Below, piece after piece: positions 9,455-18,829 of a DNA stretch of 64,000 nucleotides. Position 1 is the stretch's first letter; every line of letters begins with the position of its first letter. The notes beneath the pieces are model-generated. The model searched no databases and was not told where the DNA came from. It saw only the letters and a list, made by a program, of their open reading frames with translations. A program made the position numbers and the translations under genes. The stretch is from Pseudomonadota bacterium (GTDB taxonomy: Bacteria > Pseudomonadota > Gammaproteobacteria > Burkholderiales > JABEVD01), in contig JAKBJU010000006.1 in the NCBI GenBank assembly GCA_021835845.1, forward strand, positions 59,706-123,705, in the 5' to 3' direction.

Positions 9455-11343
9455 TGATGCTCCACTGGCGGCGCTTTTTCCACATCGCCCACCAGGTGGT
9501 AGAGCGGCGCCTTCTCCATCGTGTATTCTCCCGTATCGGGATCGCGGCGGGAGACTGTCAGCACATGCCAGTTCTTGTCGTCCAGCTTCATGACATCGCC
9601 GCGATAGTAGTACCCTGGCCAGCGCGTCTCCTTGCGGAACAGCGTATGCTGGAATACGCTCTCGGAAGTCAGGAAGCGATGCTTCAGCTCCCATGCGCGC
9701 AACAGCTCGTGTATGTCGGAAGCGGCGACATTTTCCAGATCCTGCCCCAGGATGTACATTTTCTTGAGGCCGATGTTCAGGAGCTTGTCGTTGGTCATGT
9801 AGTTGACGCCGAAACCGCCGCAGTACTCGTCCATCAGCTTCTGCAGACGATCGAGACCCTGCCTCGGATTGATGAAGTTGGGGTTCACGGTACCGGCAAC
9901 CACTTCGTTGCTGAAGACACGGTAGGTTTCCAGCGGCTTGTATATCTCTTCCCTGCGGCGACTGATCTGAGCTTCGGACACGCGGATGCCCTCTGCCTTG
10001 CCGTCGTCGATGTATTTGCAGGCAGCCTTGGCCGCCAGACGGCCTTCCGTGAAGGAGCCTGACGAGAAGGCGTGAGGCGTACCGCCTACCGCGTCCCCCG
10101 CGCCGAACAGCCCCTCGACGGTCGTCATGCGGTTGTAGCCCCAGAAGTATTCTGGCGGGGACACGTCTTCGGGGCCCGAACACCAGGCGCCGCAACCGGT
10201 TGCATGCGAACCCATGACGTAAGGCTCGGAAGTGGTCAGCTCGGGATTTTCGTACTTGGGATCCACGTCTGTGGCAGCCCAAAGCACCGCCTGGCCGACG
10301 GTCATGCCCAGGAAATTGTGCCAGCCGATCTCCTCAAGATGAGGATCCTGGAAGGCTTCCATGGTGACCATGTGGATAGGACCGCGCCCGGCATTCACTT
10401 CCGAGATGATGGCGTGGTTGCGCAGGCAGGTCGGAATGGGGCGATGGGTCCTGTGCGAGACTTCCGGGTCCAGGTACTCCTTGCCCACCATTTCCTGAAG
10501 CGCAGGGAACCACTTGGACTCGTACTCTTCGCCGTAGGCATTCTGGGTATAGGTCTTGAGATGCAGGAAGTAGGCGCCTACCGGACCGTAACCATCCTTG
10601 AACCGAGCCAGCACGATGCGGTTTTCCATTTGAGTCATCTTCGCGCCAGCCTGGATCATCAGGCCGTATGCAGAGCCCGAAGACCACGGCGCGTACCAGA
10701 CGCGCCCCGCACCTTCACCAACGGAACGCGGCTTGAAGATGTTGGAAGCGCCGCCTGCGCCGCAAATGACGGTCTTGGACTTGAACACATGGTAGTTGCC
10801 GGTGCGAACATTGAAACCCACGGCACCGGCAACACGGTTTTCCCTGGATTCGTCCATCAGGAGGTGCGTCACGCAGATGCGGTTGAAAACCTTGTCTGCG
10901 GACTTCTTGGCCGCTTCGGCGACGATAGGCTTGTAGGATTCGCCATGAATCATGATCTGCCAGCGCCCTTCGCGCAGGAACTTGCCTTTCTTCTCGTCGC
11001 GCATGATGGGAAGGCCCCACTCTTCGAAATTGTGCACCGTGGAGTCTACGTGGCGCGCCATGTCGAACAGCAGGTCTTCGCGCACCATGCCCATCAGGTC
11101 GATGCGTGCATAGCGGACATGATCTTCTGGGTTGTTCTCGCCGAAGCGCGTGCCCATGTAGCAGTTGATCGCATACAGGCCCTGGGCTACCGCGCCGGAA
11201 CGCATGATGTTCGCCTTTTCGGCGATGACGATCTTCTTGTCCTGCCCCCAGTATCTCGCTTCGAACGCCGCACCCGTTCCGCCCAGGCCGGCACCCACGA
11301 CCAGAATGTCGATATCGTCTTCGATGATTGTCTTGTAGGCCAT
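9451..11343 (-). CDS. aprA: Adenylylsulfate reductase, alpha subunit
   Basis: MAYKTIIEDDIDILVVGAGLGGTGAAFEARYWGQDKKIVIAEKAN; start overlaps the aprB stop (TGATG). The ORF-track start at 11574 is too far upstream. Confidence 0.95.
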   Translation of the reverse strand: MAYKTIIEDDIDILVVGAGLGGTGAAFEARYWGQDKKIVIAEKANIMRSGAVAQGLYAINCYMGTRFGENNPEDHVRYARIDLMGMVREDLLFDMARHVDSTVHNFEEWGLPIMRDEKKGKFLREGRWQIMIHGESYKPIVAEAAKKSADKVFNRICVTHLLMDESRENRVAGAVGFNVRTGNYHVFKSKTVICGAGGASNIFKPRSVGEGAGRVWYAPWSSGSAYGLMIQAGAKMTQMENRIVLARFKDGYGPVGAYFLHLKTYTQNAYGEEYESKWFPALQEMVGKEYLDPEVSHRTHRPIPTCLRNHAIISEVNAGRGPIHMVTMEAFQDPHLEEIGWHNFLGMTVGQAVLWAATDVDPKYENPELTTSEPYVMGSHATGCGAWCSGPEDVSPPEYFWGYNRMTTVEGLFGAGDAVGGTPHAFSSGSFTEGRLAAKAACKYIDDGKAEGIRVSEAQISRRREEIYKPLETYRVFSNEVVAGTVNPNFINPRQGLDRLQKLMDEYCGGFGVNYMTNDKLLNIGLKKMYILGQDLENVAASDIHELLRAWELKHRFLTSESVFQHTLFRKETRWPGYYYRGDVMKLDDKNWHVLTVSRRDPDTGEYTMEKAPLYHLVGDVEKAPPVEHH

Positions 11344-11825
11344 CAGTATTGCACCCCTTCCTTGATTTCCAAGCCGTTGGATTCCAGCGTATGCAAACCG
11401 CCCTCGTCCATGCGGATGTATTTGGGTTCGTTGAAGAGCAGCTGGCTGTCCCGCATCTCCTTGCTGGGGGCGGGTACCCTGGAGAGGTCCGGCGTTGCCG
11501 AGCCCCAGGGCTTGGTCGTGATGGGCGCCAGGAGCTCCATGTCCTTCTTGCCGTTGCGGAACTTGATGCGCCACGCAATGGTGCCTTTCTCCTCATCGCG
11601 GATCACCCTGACACTGTGTCCAAGCGGAGCGAAGTCGGCATACCCGCGCACATCGATCGCCTGATGCGGGCATGCCTTGACGCAGGAATAGCATTCCCAG
11701 CACATGTTGGGTTCGATGTTGTAAGCACGGCGCAGCTTCTTGTCGATGTGCATGATGTCTGATGGGCAGATGTCGACGCATTCTCCGCAACCATCGCAAC
11801 GCGTCATATACACAAAGGTAGGCAT
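11343..11825 (-). CDS. aprB: Adenylylsulfate reductase, beta subunit (ferredoxin-like)
   Basis: Two 4Fe-4S motifs: CDGCGECVDICPSDIMHID and CWECYSCVKACPHQAID. Confidence 0.95.
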   Translation of the reverse strand: MPTFVYMTRCDGCGECVDICPSDIMHIDKKLRRAYNIEPNMCWECYSCVKACPHQAIDVRGYADFAPLGHSVRVIRDEEKGTIAWRIKFRNGKKDMELLAPITTKPWGSATPDLSRVPAPSKEMRDSQLLFNEPKYIRMDEGGLHTLESNGLEIKEGVQY

Positions 11826-11868
11826 GATATACTCCTCTGTTTCCTATAGATAATCGGTCGAGTCAGCG

Positions 11869-12705
11869 TCAGTAGTGGTTGGGTCTTTCGGCCTTGATGC
11901 AAAGCCCCATGTTCGGCGGGTTCTTGCCCATGTACATGGGAATGTCCGGAAATTTATTCTGCACTTCGGGGGCCGTCAAATCGTAGTCGGGAGGCAGATT
12001 CTCTCTGGAACCATCGGCCCGGGTAATTTTTTTCTGGTAGGCCGCTGCCGGCTTGAAGAACATGTGGGCGAACTTGGACCAGTAAACCCCGCCGAAGAGA
12101 ACCGCGCTCGACAGGATGAACAAGGCAAAGAATACGGTCAATCCGCCGCCAGTGAATGACCAGATCAGCGCGAAAGTAGCGGTGGCAAGAAGCGAGAGGA
12201 TGAACAAATCCGCACGCTCGAACCTGAACCATGGCAGGCCTTCCGCAGAAACATCAACGCGGATGGCAAACCAGAACCAGTAACCTCCTGCGGCCAGCAT
12301 CAGCGCACCGACATGCCAGAGTGCCGGCAGGATGGTCGGCGTGGGCGCATCCGGCGTTGGATAGCAAAAAATCATGATCGCGGTAGTCGCGGCGAAAATG
12401 ATGAATCCGTACATGGTCAGCAGATGCGAAAGCCTGCGTCTCGGGTTGCTGAATTCGCCGGAAGTCAGCACTTCCTTCGCCACCACCGAAGCGGCAATCG
12501 ATGCCTTTTCTCCGCCACTCACTGGCCGCTTTGCGCTCTTCTGCGCCCTTTTCGCATTTTCGAAAAAGTACTGCGCGCTTTTCTTGTGCATCATGTCGAG
12601 TATGGTCCCGCCCATGACCAGCAGGACCATCAGAACGATATAGGCCTGCATAATCGCGGGCGATATCACGCTTGAAAGTTCGGCAAAGAGGTTGCTCGTG
12701 AACAT
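11869..12705 (-). CDS. aprM: APS reductase-associated membrane anchor AprM-like
   Basis: Multi-TM protein directly between sat and aprBA; matches the known aprM gene order in sulfur oxidisers. Confidence 0.85.
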   Translation of the reverse strand: MFTSNLFAELSSVISPAIMQAYIVLMVLLVMGGTILDMMHKKSAQYFFENAKRAQKSAKRPVSGGEKASIAASVVAKEVLTSGEFSNPRRRLSHLLTMYGFIIFAATTAIMIFCYPTPDAPTPTILPALWHVGALMLAAGGYWFWFAIRVDVSAEGLPWFRFERADLFILSLLATATFALIWSFTGGGLTVFFALFILSSAVLFGGVYWSKFAHMFFKPAAAYQKKITRADGSRENLPPDYDLTAPEVQNKFPDIPMYMGKNPPNMGLCIKAERPNHY

Positions 12706-12730
12706 CAGGTTCTCCTCGAAAAATTCAAAT

Positions 12731-13957
12731 TCAAGTCCCCAGCCCTTGGCGTGCCGAGTGGCCGCTCAGCTTCACTTCCACCTTTTCGTGTTCGGCTAGC
12801 CCGGCATAGTAGGCGCGCAGCACTTCAAGCACTTCGGGTCTGCTGAATTCCGCAGGAACTTCGCTCCCCTCGGAGAGCATCTTTCTCAGCTTCGTCCCGG
12901 AAAGGAGGAGTCTGTCGGCGTCTCCGTGCGGACAGGTCCTCGCGCTCGCCATCCCGCCGCAGCGGTAGCACCAGAAGGTCCAGTCGATCTTCAGCGGCTG
13001 GGTCTCCAGAGCGCCTTTCGGTATCTTGTCGAAGATGTGGTGGGCATCGAAAGGGCCGTAATAGCTGCCCACCCCGGCATGGTCACGGCCGACGATGAGA
13101 TGCGAACAGCCGTAGTTCTGCCTGAAAAGCGCATGCAGCAGGGCTTCTCTCGGCCCTGCATAGCGCATGTCGAGCGGATAGCCCGCCTGCACGATGGTCT
13201 TGTCGACGAAATAGTGCTCGGCGAGCGTAGATATCGCCTTGGTCCTGACATCTGCGGGAATGTCCCCGGGTTTGAGCTGCCCGAGAAGCGAATGGATCAG
13301 CATGCCGTCGCTCACCTCGATCGCCACCTTGGCGAGGTATTCGTGGGAGCGATGCATCGGATTTCTGGTCTGGAAGGCCGCCACACGGCTCCACCCGAGG
13401 GATTCGAAGAGCGTGCGGGTCTCCTTCGGCGACATGAAGAGGGAACCGTATTTTTCAGGAAATCCCCCCTGAGAGAGAACCTTGACCGGGCCGGCAAGAT
13501 TGACTTCCCCCTGCTCCATCACCATCCTGACGCCGGGATGCTCAAAGTCCGTCGTGCCGAAAACGGTCGCGCATTCGTGCGCCTTGTCGATTTCGTATTT
13601 CTCGGTAACGGAGAGGATCGCCAGGATATCGCCGTCGTCCTGATCAACGAGGGCGATGTCGGAACCGGTCCTGATCGAATGCGCCGTATCGCGGCCCACC
13701 GAAAGCGTGATCGGTATCGGCCAGAAAAGCCCGTTGGCCGTTTTCATGCCATCGCATACGCTAGACCAGTCCGCATGGGTCATGAAGCCATCCAGCGGCG
13801 TGAAGCCGCCTATGCCGAGCATGATGAGATCGCCCTTCTCGCGCGAGCTCACTCTGACTTTCGGCAGCCCCCCCGCCCTTTTTCTTTCCTCCGAAAGCGA
13901 AGCCCCTTCCAGAAGAAGTGGGTTCAGGGGACCGCCACCGTGCGGACTGACCAGTGC
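12731..13957 (-). CDS. sat: Sulfate adenylyltransferase (dissimilatory type)
   Basis: [43 protein letters not shown]. Start at [14 protein letters not shown] is preceded by GGAGG. Confidence 0.94.
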   Translation of the reverse strand, partial: ALVSPHGGGPLNPLLLEGASLSEERKRAGGLPKVRVSSREKGDLIMLGIGGFTPLDGFMTHADWSSVCDGMKTANGLFWPIPITLSVGRDTAHSIRTGSDIALVDQDDGDILAILSVTEKYEIDKAHECATVFGTTDFEHPGVRMVMEQGEVNLAGPVKVLSQGGFPEKYGSLFMSPKETRTLFESLGWSRVAAFQTRNPMHRSHEYLAKVAIEVSDGMLIHSLLGQLKPGDIPADVRTKAISTLAEHYFVDKTIVQAGYPLDMRYAGPREALLHALFRQNYGCSHLIVGRDHAGVGSYYGPFDAHHIFDKIPKGALETQPLKIDWTFWCYRCGGMASARTCPHGDADRLLLSGTKLRKMLSEGSEVPAEFSRPEVLEVLRAYYAGLAEHEKVEVKLSGHSARQGLGT

Positions 13958-14080
13958 CATCCCGACCTCCATACTTTGCCTGATTCGTTTAATGCTGGCA
14001 TACGAAACGGGGTACGGCGATACCCCATAATGGTTATTTTCCACCCCCCCTTAAGGTTATAGGTGAAGGCAATGGCTTCT

Positions 14081-14959
14081 TCAAGCCGTGCGCAGGACAG
14101 GGAGAATCGATATCGAAACGCCGCAAAGGACCAGAAATCCTCCCGCCAGTTGCGCTGCCGTGGGAGAAGTGCCGAGCGCCCCCTCGATCAGCAAGGCGAA
14201 AACCGGAACAAGGTTGATAAAAATTGCAGTGCGCGCCGCGCCCAACCGCATGATGCCCATGCTCCAGAACAGATAGGCGAAGACGGTTCCGCCCACGGCC
14301 ATGGCGGCAAGCGCCATGGCCGCCCTGACACCCAGCTCACCCATATGCGCGCCGCTCGCCATTGCCACGCCGAAAAGTATCGCGGCACCCGCCGCCATGA
14401 CAAGCGAGGTATTTCCCAATGCGGAGCCCTTGGGCATGTACTTGTTCCCGAGCACGTTGTAAAGCGCCCATGAAGCATTCGCAGCCAGCATCAACAAATC
14501 CCCTCTCGATACGCTGAAGGAAGCGAGCCTTCCCATGCTTCCGCCGGAAATCACCACGGCGACCCCGGCAAGGGCGACCGGAAGGGCGGCGAGATGGCGC
14601 ATGGTCGGCTTCTCCCCGAGCAATGCGGATGCCAGAAGAGTCGTGAGCAGGGGATTGGTCGCCATGATGAGCGCGGCATTGGCGGCGGAAGTGATGCGCA
14701 GCGCATAAAAGAAGAACAGGTTGAAGGCGGCGATGCCCACCGTGCCGAGCAGCAAGTATGTTCCGGCATGACGGCTCAGCAGCCCTTTCAGGTCTTCCCG
14801 CCTGAACCCGGCGATTGCGATCATCAGGGTGGCGCCCAGCAAGAACCGCAGGGATGCTGCCCAGAGAGGAGGCAGGTCGGCAAGGACGGGGCCGGCCAGA
14901 ACGAAATTGGCCGCCCAAAAGAAGACCGCTGCAGTGACAAGAAGATAGGTTGTTGCCAT
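14081..14959 (-). CDS. DMT superfamily (EamA) transporter
   Basis: Ten-TM pattern with duplicated EamA-like halves (FFWAANFVLAGPVLADLPPLWAASLRFLLGA). Confidence 0.87.
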   Translation of the reverse strand: MATTYLLVTAAVFFWAANFVLAGPVLADLPPLWAASLRFLLGATLMIAIAGFRREDLKGLLSRHAGTYLLLGTVGIAAFNLFFFYALRITSAANAALIMATNPLLTTLLASALLGEKPTMRHLAALPVALAGVAVVISGGSMGRLASFSVSRGDLLMLAANASWALYNVLGNKYMPKGSALGNTSLVMAAGAAILFGVAMASGAHMGELGVRAAMALAAMAVGGTVFAYLFWSMGIMRLGAARTAIFINLVPVFALLIEGALGTSPTAAQLAGGFLVLCGVSISILPVLRTA

Positions 14960-14972
14960 TGGTTTCTCCGGT

Positions 14973-14988
14973 TAGCATAATTATGTTA
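14973..14988. promoter_or_regulatory. Candidate LysR operator in the divergent DMT-transporter/LysR promoter
   Basis: TAGCATAATTATGTTA: perfect 10-bp palindromic core plus two flanking pairs after one mismatch. Confidence 0.4.
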
Positions 14989-15058
14989 GGATCATTTTAT
15001 GGTCGGCACAACACCCTGAACAAGCAACACTTTGTTCGACACCTGATTAGAAAAACTA

Positions 15059-15970
15059 ATGCCAAGAAAACTCCCTTCCCTCAATGCGCTGAGGGCGTTC
15101 GAAGCTGCGGCGCGGCACCTTTCCTTCGTTCGTGCCGCCGAAGAGCTGTGCGTCACGCCGGCTGCGGTCAGCCAGCAGGTCAAGCTCCTGGAAGATCATC
15201 TCGAAACCCCCCTCTTCAGGAGGGGGAAGGCCCTGCTTCTGAGCGAGGCCGGGGAAGACATGCTGCCCCTCGTCTCGGAAGCCTTCGACCAGCTGGAGAA
15301 GGCTGTGACGAAGGCCAGGAAGGAAGGCGGCGCGCTCGTCATTTCCGCCCCCCCTGCCTTCGCTGCCAGATGGCTGATCCCGCGGCTGGAGGACTTCAAC
15401 TCCCGCCATCCCGGCATCGAGCTTCGCCTGCTCGCGACACGGCGCCTGGTGGATTTCGGCGTGGAGGACGTGGATGCCGCGATCCGCTTTGGCACGGGCG
15501 CATATCCTGGCCTCGAAATCGACCGACTGATGCTGGAATTCATCGTCCCCGTGGCCTCCCCGCAGCTCGGGGCCACGATCAGAAGCCCGTCCGATCTCGC
15601 GAACCGCGCCCTGCTTGAAGACGAGTGGCATACTTCGAATGGGGTATTCCCGGATTGGAAGACCTGGCTCGCCTCCCTCGGCGTGGAAGCCGGGCCATCA
15701 TTGAAAATCAGACGATTTAGCGACGCCAACCTGACGATCCAGGCGGCTGTTGCTGGAATGGGGGTGGCACTTGCCTGGCAAAGTCTGGTCGAGGGCGACT
15801 TGAAGGCTGGGCGTCTCGTGCGCCTGCCGGAAGGGGCCATCCCTTCCGAGCTCGGCTACCACCTCGTCATGCCCCGCAACCGCGCGGATTCCCAGAAAAC
15901 CCAGATTTTCCGCTCCTGGCTTCTGGAGCAGTGTTCGGATCCCGAGACTCAGCGCCCCAGGGACGGGTGA
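15059..15970 (+). CDS. LysR-family regulator, GcvA-like
   Basis: LPSLNALRAFEAAARHLSFVRAAEELCVTPAAVSQQVKLLEDHLETPLFRRG. Confidence 0.92.
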   Translation: MPRKLPSLNALRAFEAAARHLSFVRAAEELCVTPAAVSQQVKLLEDHLETPLFRRGKALLLSEAGEDMLPLVSEAFDQLEKAVTKARKEGGALVISAPPAFAARWLIPRLEDFNSRHPGIELRLLATRRLVDFGVEDVDAAIRFGTGAYPGLEIDRLMLEFIVPVASPQLGATIRSPSDLANRALLEDEWHTSNGVFPDWKTWLASLGVEAGPSLKIRRFSDANLTIQAAVAGMGVALAWQSLVEGDLKAGRLVRLPEGAIPSELGYHLVMPRNRADSQKTQIFRSWLLEQCSDPETQRPRDG

Positions 15971-16281
15971 AGCTCGATTTCGACGACGCGCGACCAGATT
16001 CCCGACATCCCCTCCCTGCAGGCTTCCCGGTAATAGACGGTTGCCGCTTCCCTGAACGCCTCGAAATCGAAGGGCCCGTCGTAATTGGTAGGGCGGGAAA
16101 TTTCCGGAAGCGCGGATTCGCAAGGGGCATCTTCAGGCTGCAGAATTCTCGCGGAAAGCCCCGTGTTCAGCATGCCGTCTTCTTCCAGGTCAAAATTCAG
16201 GATGGAGACGATATGCCCGTCCTCGCTCCATTCGTAATCCTGGGCGCGCCACTGGATCTCCCTGAAAATCACCCGAATCAT
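15949..16281 (-). CDS. Hypothetical 110-aa protein translationally coupled to fumC
   Basis: MIRVIFREIQWRAQDYEWSEDGHIVSILNFDLEEDG...VEIELHPSLGR*; ATG overlaps the fumC TGA. Lies at the end of the longer ORF 15949..17148. Confidence 0.7.
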   Translation of the reverse strand: MIRVIFREIQWRAQDYEWSEDGHIVSILNFDLEEDGMLNTGLSARILQPEDAPCESALPEISRPTNYDGPFDFEAFREAATVYYREACREGMSGIWSRVVEIELHPSLGR

Positions 16282-17675
16282 TTCCCCCCCGGCATCGTCA
16301 TCGACTTGAGATCGAACATCGCCTCCAGCTCCTCGGCTGCAAAAAACCCGGCTGCCGCCTCCCGGATAGAAATGCCCTCGCTGGAAGCCTTTTTCACCAG
16401 GGTGGTCGCCCTGTCGTAGCCGATTATTGGGACGAGGCAGGTTCCCGTCATGAGGGAGCGTCCTGCCAGGGTTTCGCAGCGGCCGCGGTCGACTTCGAGC
16501 CCGGGAAGGAGTTTCTCGCAAAGAAGCCGGGCAGACTCCGAAAGCAGCCTCGAGGATTCGATCAGGGCATCGCCCATGAGCGGCATCGCGACATTGAGTT
16601 CGAGCAGAGACCCCACCCCGCCGAAATCCGACAATGTCGCCGCGAGGTCGTTTGCAACAATCCTGACCGACATCTGGACGACAGCTTCCGGAATCACCGG
16701 ATTCACCTTTCCCGCCATGATCGACGAACCGGGCTGGATCTCGGGCAGAACAAGTTCGCCCAGGCCGCAATCGGGTCCGCTCCCCATCAGCCTGATGTCG
16801 TTGGCGATTTTCGAAAGGCTCGCAGCGACGGTCCTGAGCGCGCCCGAGTAGTGAAGAAGCGCATCCTTCGACCCTTGCGCCTCGAAATGATTTGCCGCTT
16901 CGAAAAACGGCATTCCTGCAGCATCCGAAAGCATTTCCGCGACCCTCGACCCGAATTCCGGATGGGTGTTGATCCCGGTCCCCACCGCGCTTCCCCCTAT
17001 CGCCAGAAACTTCAGCCCGTCGAGAGCAGATTCGATTCGCGCGATGCCCTGCGACACCTGCTCGGAAAAGCCCGAAAAGACCTGCCCCATCCTGACAGGA
17101 GTCGCATCCATGAGGTGCGTCCTGCCCGGCTTCACGACATCGTCCCATTTTACCGCCTTCTCCCTGAGCGCCTGTTTCAACAAGTCAAGCTGGGGCAAAA
17201 GCGTGCCCCTGGCAAAAGCCGAGACTGCGAGATGGAGGGCCGACGGAAATACGTCGTTGCTGGACTGCCCCATGTTCACATGATCGTTGGGATGCACGGG
17301 ATGCTTCGCTCCCCTGGGGATGCCCAGAATCTCGTTCGCCCTGTTCGCGATCACCTCGTTCGCGTTCATGTTGGTGCTGGTGCCCGATCCCGTCTGAAAA
17401 AGGTCCAGCGGGAAATGGTTGTCGAGGCGGCCGGATGAAACCTCTTCGGATGCCTTCACCACCAGCCCGGCGAGCTCCGGATCGAGCTTGCCCAGATCGC
17501 GGTTGGCCGCAGCGCAGCAGCCCTTGACGAGTCCGAGCGCATGGATGACATCGAAAGGGATGGGGCGAGCGCTGTTCGCGAAATTGCGCCTGCAGCGCTC
17601 AGTGCCCGCCCCCCACAGAGCCCACCCGGGCACCGCCACGGGCCCCATGGAATCGGACTCTTCCCTGAATTCCAT
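16278..17675 (-). CDS. fumC: Fumarate hydratase class II
   Basis: QTGSGTSTNMNANEVIANRA, HPNDHVNMGQSSND, GSSIMAGKVNPVIPE. Confidence 0.95.
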   Translation of the reverse strand: MEFREESDSMGPVAVPGWALWGAGTERCRRNFANSARPIPFDVIHALGLVKGCCAAANRDLGKLDPELAGLVVKASEEVSSGRLDNHFPLDLFQTGSGTSTNMNANEVIANRANEILGIPRGAKHPVHPNDHVNMGQSSNDVFPSALHLAVSAFARGTLLPQLDLLKQALREKAVKWDDVVKPGRTHLMDATPVRMGQVFSGFSEQVSQGIARIESALDGLKFLAIGGSAVGTGINTHPEFGSRVAEMLSDAAGMPFFEAANHFEAQGSKDALLHYSGALRTVAASLSKIANDIRLMGSGPDCGLGELVLPEIQPGSSIMAGKVNPVIPEAVVQMSVRIVANDLAATLSDFGGVGSLLELNVAMPLMGDALIESSRLLSESARLLCEKLLPGLEVDRGRCETLAGRSLMTGTCLVPIIGYDRATTLVKKASSEGISIREAAAGFFAAEELEAMFDLKSMTMPGGK

Positions 17676-17774
17676 TCAGTGTCCCGCAAAAAAGACCAAT
17701 CCGACAAAGGCGAATATCAGGGTCATCAGGATAAAAGCCCATATGCTGCGCAGTGCATCTGTAAATGTTTCCAT
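17676..17774 (-). CDS. 32-aa single-TM microprotein upstream of fumC
   Basis: METFTDALRSIWAFILMTLIFAFVGLVFFAGH*; strong SD GGAGG 6 nt before ATG (GGGAGGAAAAAATGG). Its TGA directly abuts the fumC ATG. Confidence 0.65.
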   Translation of the reverse strand: METFTDALRSIWAFILMTLIFAFVGLVFFAGH

Positions 17775-17905
17775 TTTTTCCTCCCGAAGCAGGTTGATAC
17801 TTCAATAATAGGAGCTTTTCTCAATAACTCAATCCGGCTATGAAATGGGGAATTTTGCGTGTACCATGCCAGATTCGGAAAAGTGGCCGTAGCTTCGTAT
17901 TTGCC

Positions 17906-18829
17906 ATGCCTGCAATCCTGCTGATCAAGACCTCGTCGATGGGGGATGTCATCCACAACCTGCCTGTCGTCAGCGACATCGCGAACCATTATCCGAATGC
18001 AACGATAGACTGGGTGGTCGAGGATGCTTTCGCCGCCATTCCCGCCCTGCATCCCGCCGTTAGAAACGTCATTCCGGTGGCGATCAGGCGCTGGCGGCAT
18101 TGCCCGTTCGGCAGTTCCACGAGAAGCGAATTCGCGCAATTCCGGGAAGCGATCCGGGAAGAACGATACGATCTCGTCATCGACACCCAGGGGCTCTTCA
18201 AAAGCGCGATGATTTCGAAGTTCGCGCAGGGCGCTCGCTGCGGCTTCGACAGGAAAAGCGCGCGCGAGCCCCTCGCATCTTTCTTCTACGACGAGAAGAA
18301 ATTCGTCGAAAAAAGCTTCCATGCCGTAACGAGAAACAGGATGCTCGCAGCTTCCTGCCTCGGCTATTCGGTAGACTCCCCCCCTGACTATGGCATAACC
18401 CTGGGGACGGAAAAGGGGAGTTATGCCGTACTGCTGCATGCCACCAGCCGGGCCGACAAGCTGTGGAAGGAAGCGAACTGGATAGCACTCGGAAGACAAC
18501 TGGGCATGAGGACCGTCCTTCCGTGGGGAAGCCTGGAAGAGAAAATGAGAAGCGAGCGCCTCGCGGCGGCAATTCCCGGCGCTGCCGTCCCCGAAAAACT
18601 GTCATTGCGTGACGCGGCGCAGCTCCTCGCAGGGGCGAGCGTCGCCTTTGGAGTGGACACCGGACTCGCCCATCTCGCGGCGGCCCTGCGCATTCCCGTG
18701 ATCGGCATATACTGTTCGACCGACCCCGGTCTCACCGGAATCCTGACTGCCGGCAAGGGGGTCAATCTCGGCGGCAGAAACGGGCCGCCTTCGGTCGAAG
18801 AGGCGCTCTCTGCCTGGAAAAATCTGTGA
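17906..18829 (+). CDS. waaC: Lipopolysaccharide heptosyltransferase I
   Basis: MPAILLIKTSSMGDVIHNLPVVSDI; FGVDTGLAHLAAALRIPVIGIYCSTDPGLTG. Confidence 0.93.
   Translation: MPAILLIKTSSMGDVIHNLPVVSDIANHYPNATIDWVVEDAFAAIPALHPAVRNVIPVAIRRWRHCPFGSSTRSEFAQFREAIREERYDLVIDTQGLFKSAMISKFAQGARCGFDRKSAREPLASFFYDEKKFVEKSFHAVTRNRMLAASCLGYSVDSPPDYGITLGTEKGSYAVLLHATSRADKLWKEANWIALGRQLGMRTVLPWGSLEEKMRSERLAAAIPGAAVPEKLSLRDAAQLLAGASVAFGVDTGLAHLAAALRIPVIGIYCSTDPGLTGILTAGKGVNLGGRNGPPSVEEALSAWKNL

Noticed and set aside
10072-11664. 530-aa plus-strand ORF
   Set aside because: Antisense to aprA/aprB; no family signature.
15949-17148. 399-aa minus-strand ORF
   Set aside because: Upstream two-thirds is out of frame with fumC; only the last 110 codons (15949-16281) look real.
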